A stretch of 8,360 nt of DNA from Lachnospiraceae bacterium (GTDB taxonomy: Bacteria > Bacillota_A > Clostridia > Lachnospirales > Lachnospiraceae): the NCBI GenBank assembly GCA_016291475.1, contig JAEEXJ010000119.1, positions 1 through 8,360 of the forward strand, read 5' to 3'. How positions within the stretch are numbered: the stretch's first letter is position 1; each line of letters opens with the position of its first letter. The notes below the pieces were generated by a model that worked only from the letters and a program-made list of their open reading frames with translations, was not told the origin of the DNA and searched no databases. Below are positions 6,165 to 8,360 of the stretch, piece by piece. A program made the translations under genes and the position numbers.

Positions 6165-8360
6165 TGCTTCTTTTGGAATTACAAAAGATCAGAAATAAGA
6201 AATGGATGTTTGCATGTCTCCTTTTGGGAGCTGTGCTTCTCTTTGCGTCTGCCGTAAGCTTTCCCATGTACAGAACCGCTGTGCTCGACAGAATGCTCGA
6301 CGATCAGTTTGAAGAGTATATGACGGAAACCGGCAACTGGCCGATGCAGATGAGGTTTTCTTTTCAGGTCGGAAAAAACGGAAATATGGATTCTCTTGAC
6401 ACCAAAGTTGAGGGTGCGCGCTCAGCATATTCCCAGCTCGGTGTTCCCGAGTATGAAACCATTTATTATTATTCAACCATTAACAATGAGGCTACTCCGG
6501 ATCTGGCCAGAGAGGACGGCACTCAGTTTTCGCTTAAAGCCTCTACTATGTCCGGTATCGAGGACCACATTACAATAGTTGACGGATGCTTCTGGGAGGA
6601 TTCCGATCCTTCCGATCATACACTGGATGTTATCGTAAGCGAGCAGACATTCCTGTCATCTTCCATGGTAATCGGTGATGTATTCACCATCCCTTCCATA
6701 TCGGCCCGCGGAAGCAATAACATAAGGCTTAAGGTTGTGGGCGTGTTCGATATAACCGATCCTTCCGAAGTGTATTGGCAGGAGGGTTCCAGATATTTTA
6801 CCGGAGCACTTTTTGTCCGTTACGATGCGTTTTTGGAGTACTTCGTACATAATCCCGAACGTTCCAAATTCCCCATCAATGTAGAGATTTATGACCAGTT
6901 TGATTACCGCACGGTGAATGCGGCTCAGGCAGGTACTATAACCGAATCTGCGAATGCATATTTAAACGGAACATACGGAGCTCTTACCAAGCGCCCTGAT
7001 TTTATGGATGTTCTTGAGAAACATGAGAGCATGAGACGGAGGATCTCGGTATCACTGCTTCTTCTGGAGATACCGCTTCTCCTGCTTCTTGCGGCATTTA
7101 TTCTCATGATCTCCGGACAGCTCTATTCAATGGAGGAAAACGAGATCTCCATGTATAAGAGCAGAGGAGCTTCTTCGATACAGATCTTCCTGCTGTATCT
7201 GCTTCAGAGTGTGATCATATCTGCACTTGCGGCCGTGATCGGAGTCCCCATAGGAATGGCTGTGACGGGCGCACTGGGAAGTGCAAGTTCTTTCCTTGAA
7301 TTCGGGATCAGGCGTGAACTTAATATCGCTTATACACCCGAGGCTTTTGCCTATACATTGGTTTCGGGTCTTATATGTGTGCTTATAATGACTCTTCCTT
7401 CCATTCCTGCTTCAAGACTCTCCATAGTCGGAGCGAAGAGGGGCGGGGCTAAGAAGAAAAAACCGTTATGGGAGAGATTTTATCTGGATGTATTGTTCCT
7501 TCTGATCTCGCTTTACGGTTTTTATAATTTCTCACATCATACCGAAGATCTGCTTCAGAGTGCGCTTAAGGGAGAAGCGCTGGATCCTTTGCTTTATTTT
7601 TCATCCTCCCTTTTCATCCTGGGAGCCGGAATGCTTCTTATAAGACTGAGACCTCTTCTGGTCAAAGTTATCTTTTTCTTCGGCAAAAAGCATTTCTCGC
7701 CCGCTTCCTATGCGGCAATGCTTGAGAGTATCAGAAGCGCAAGGTCACAGCAGTATATATCACTCTTTGTAATATTGACCGTTGCTCTCGGAATGTTTGA
7801 TGCGGTTTCTGCAAGAACCATACTGGAGAACTCACTTGCAAATACATCATATATAGACGGAACGGATATAAGATTCCGTGAGATCTGGCTGGATAACAGT
7901 GCCACAAGACGCTTTGATCCTTCCATAGAGCTGACATATTTCGAACCCAATTTCACGGACTATGCGGAATTCACCAAATACAGCGAGGGATATACCAGAG
8001 TTTATCTTGAAGACGGTTATGTTAAGGCAGGTGCCGGCGCAAGAGAATCCGTCAGCATAATGGGTATTCATACCAAAGAGTTCGGAACGATAACGGATGT
8101 AGACAGTTCGCTTTTGTCCGTTCCTTACAGACAGATGCTTAATGATCTTGCACTTGCTCCAACCGGTGTACTCCTGTCATCCGATTTCAGAGATATTAAG
8201 GGTGTTGCCGTCGGAGATAAGATTTCTTTCTATGACAAAAATAATGCCTCTGCGGAAGCTACCGTAATTGGTTTCTTTGAATACTGGCCCGGATATAAAC
8301 CGGTTACGAGGGAACTCAGTGCTGCGGGTGAGATAACGCAGAAAGACAATTACATGATAG
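6164..8360 (+). CDS. FtsX/MacB-family ABC transporter permease, 3' end beyond window
   Basis: The frame is open from the ATG at 6164 to the end of the window (732 codons), so the C-terminus is not seen. The start overlaps the upstream TGA by one base. Predicted order: TM1 at 14-33; a large extracytoplasmic domain (about 36-290) of MacB_PCD type; TM2 294-316; TM3 339-367; TM4 395-414; a lysine-rich cytoplasmic loop (425-433); TM5 441-456; TM6 476-493; TM7 531-548; then a second extracytoplasmic domain. Between TM2 and TM3, EISMYKSRGAS (327-337) matches the coupling region of FtsX permeases (usual form E-I-x-x-L/Y-+-x-x-G-A). The repeated TM plus ectodomain pattern suggests a long permease of two FtsX modules, like others of 900-1100 residues. 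It should move a substrate across or out of the membrane with the lipoprotein adaptors, driven by an ATPase not present here. The substrate is unknown. Confidence 0.8.
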   Translation, partial: MLLLELQKIRNKKWMFACLLLGAVLLFASAVSFPMYRTAVLDRMLDDQFEEYMTETGNWPMQMRFSFQVGKNGNMDSLDTKVEGARSAYSQLGVPEYETIYYYSTINNEATPDLAREDGTQFSLKASTMSGIEDHITIVDGCFWEDSDPSDHTLDVIVSEQTFLSSSMVIGDVFTIPSISARGSNNIRLKVVGVFDITDPSEVYWQEGSRYFTGALFVRYDAFLEYFVHNPERSKFPINVEIYDQFDYRTVNAAQAGTITESANAYLNGTYGALTKRPDFMDVLEKHESMRRRISVSLLLLEIPLLLLLAAFILMISGQLYSMEENEISMYKSRGASSIQIFLLYLLQSVIISALAAVIGVPIGMAVTGALGSASSFLEFGIRRELNIAYTPEAFAYTLVSGLICVLIMTLPSIPASRLSIVGAKRGGAKKKKPLWERFYLDVLFLLISLYGFYNFSHHTEDLLQSALKGEALDPLLYFSSSLFILGAGMLLIRLRPLLVKVIFFFGKKHFSPASYAAMLESIRSARSQQYISLFVILTVALGMFDAVSARTILENSLANTSYIDGTDIRFREIWLDNSATRRFDPSIELTYFEPNFTDYAEFTKYSEGYTRVYLEDGYVKAGAGARESVSIMGIHTKEFGTITDVDSSLLSVPYRQMLNDLALAPTGVLLSSDFRDIKGVAVGDKISFYDKNNASAEATVIGFFEYWPGYKPVTRELSAAGEITQKDNYMI
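6169..6188 (+). other. Small stem-loop just after the permease start codon
   Basis: TCTTTTG at 6169-6175 pairs exactly with CAAAAGA at 6182-6188 around a 6-base loop, covering codons 2-9 of the permease. No T-run follows. It may slow initiation so that permease output depends on ribosomes arriving from the upstream gene. The RBS there is poor: AAGGA at 6142-6146, 17 bases from the ATG. Confidence 0.25.

Noticed and set aside
1..8360. tRNA, rRNA, CRISPR array, insertion sequence or prophage attachment site
   Set aside because: No clover-leaf sequences, regularly spaced repeats, transposase motifs or terminal inverted repeats were seen on either strand by eye.

Overview
The window reads as a piece of chromosome from a Gram-positive (monoderm) anaerobe, most likely class Clostridia. 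This is an inference from moderate GC, strong AGGAGG-type ribosome binding sites, frequent AGA and CTT codons, and adaptor proteins that carry lipoprotein signals, as expected where there is no outer membrane. I cannot name a genus. All five genes lie on the + strand and are tightly packed.

Region 1 (about 1-2740) is a two-gene McrBC-type (type IV restriction) operon. A promoter at 51-79 and a strong RBS precede a 721-residue McrB-like AAA+ GTPase. It has an N-terminal family-specific helical region, an EVE/PUA-like putative modified-base reader, and a complete McrB motor. It overlaps by ATGA a 143-residue McrC-like protein that matches only the McrB-stimulating N-terminal part of McrC. The PD-(D/E)XK nuclease domain is absent, and no other nuclease is encoded in the window. 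The system is therefore either disarmed or uses another effector.

Region 2 (2740-2830) is a short intergenic stretch. It holds a stem-loop after the McrC stop codon, a small perfect dyad, and a good sigma-A-type promoter (TTGAAC, 17 bases, TATCAT) for the next operon.

Region 3 (2830-8360, continuing past the window) is an export operon. It encodes a lipoprotein HlyD/MacA-like adaptor (379 aa), a second lipoprotein made of two fused adaptor units (731 aa), and the first 732 codons of an FtsX/MacB-family ABC permease. Successive genes overlap by one base (TGATG), which suggests translational coupling. An ATPase subunit is expected downstream but lies outside the window. The three adaptor units and the permease probably form one extracytoplasmic channel or conduit for an unknown substrate, possibly a peptide, lipid or antimicrobial.

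The most unusual points are the nuclease-less McrC, the tandem-adaptor fusion, and a 12-bp hairpin followed by a T-run. That hairpin looks like an intrinsic terminator but lies inside the signal-peptide codons of the first adaptor gene.
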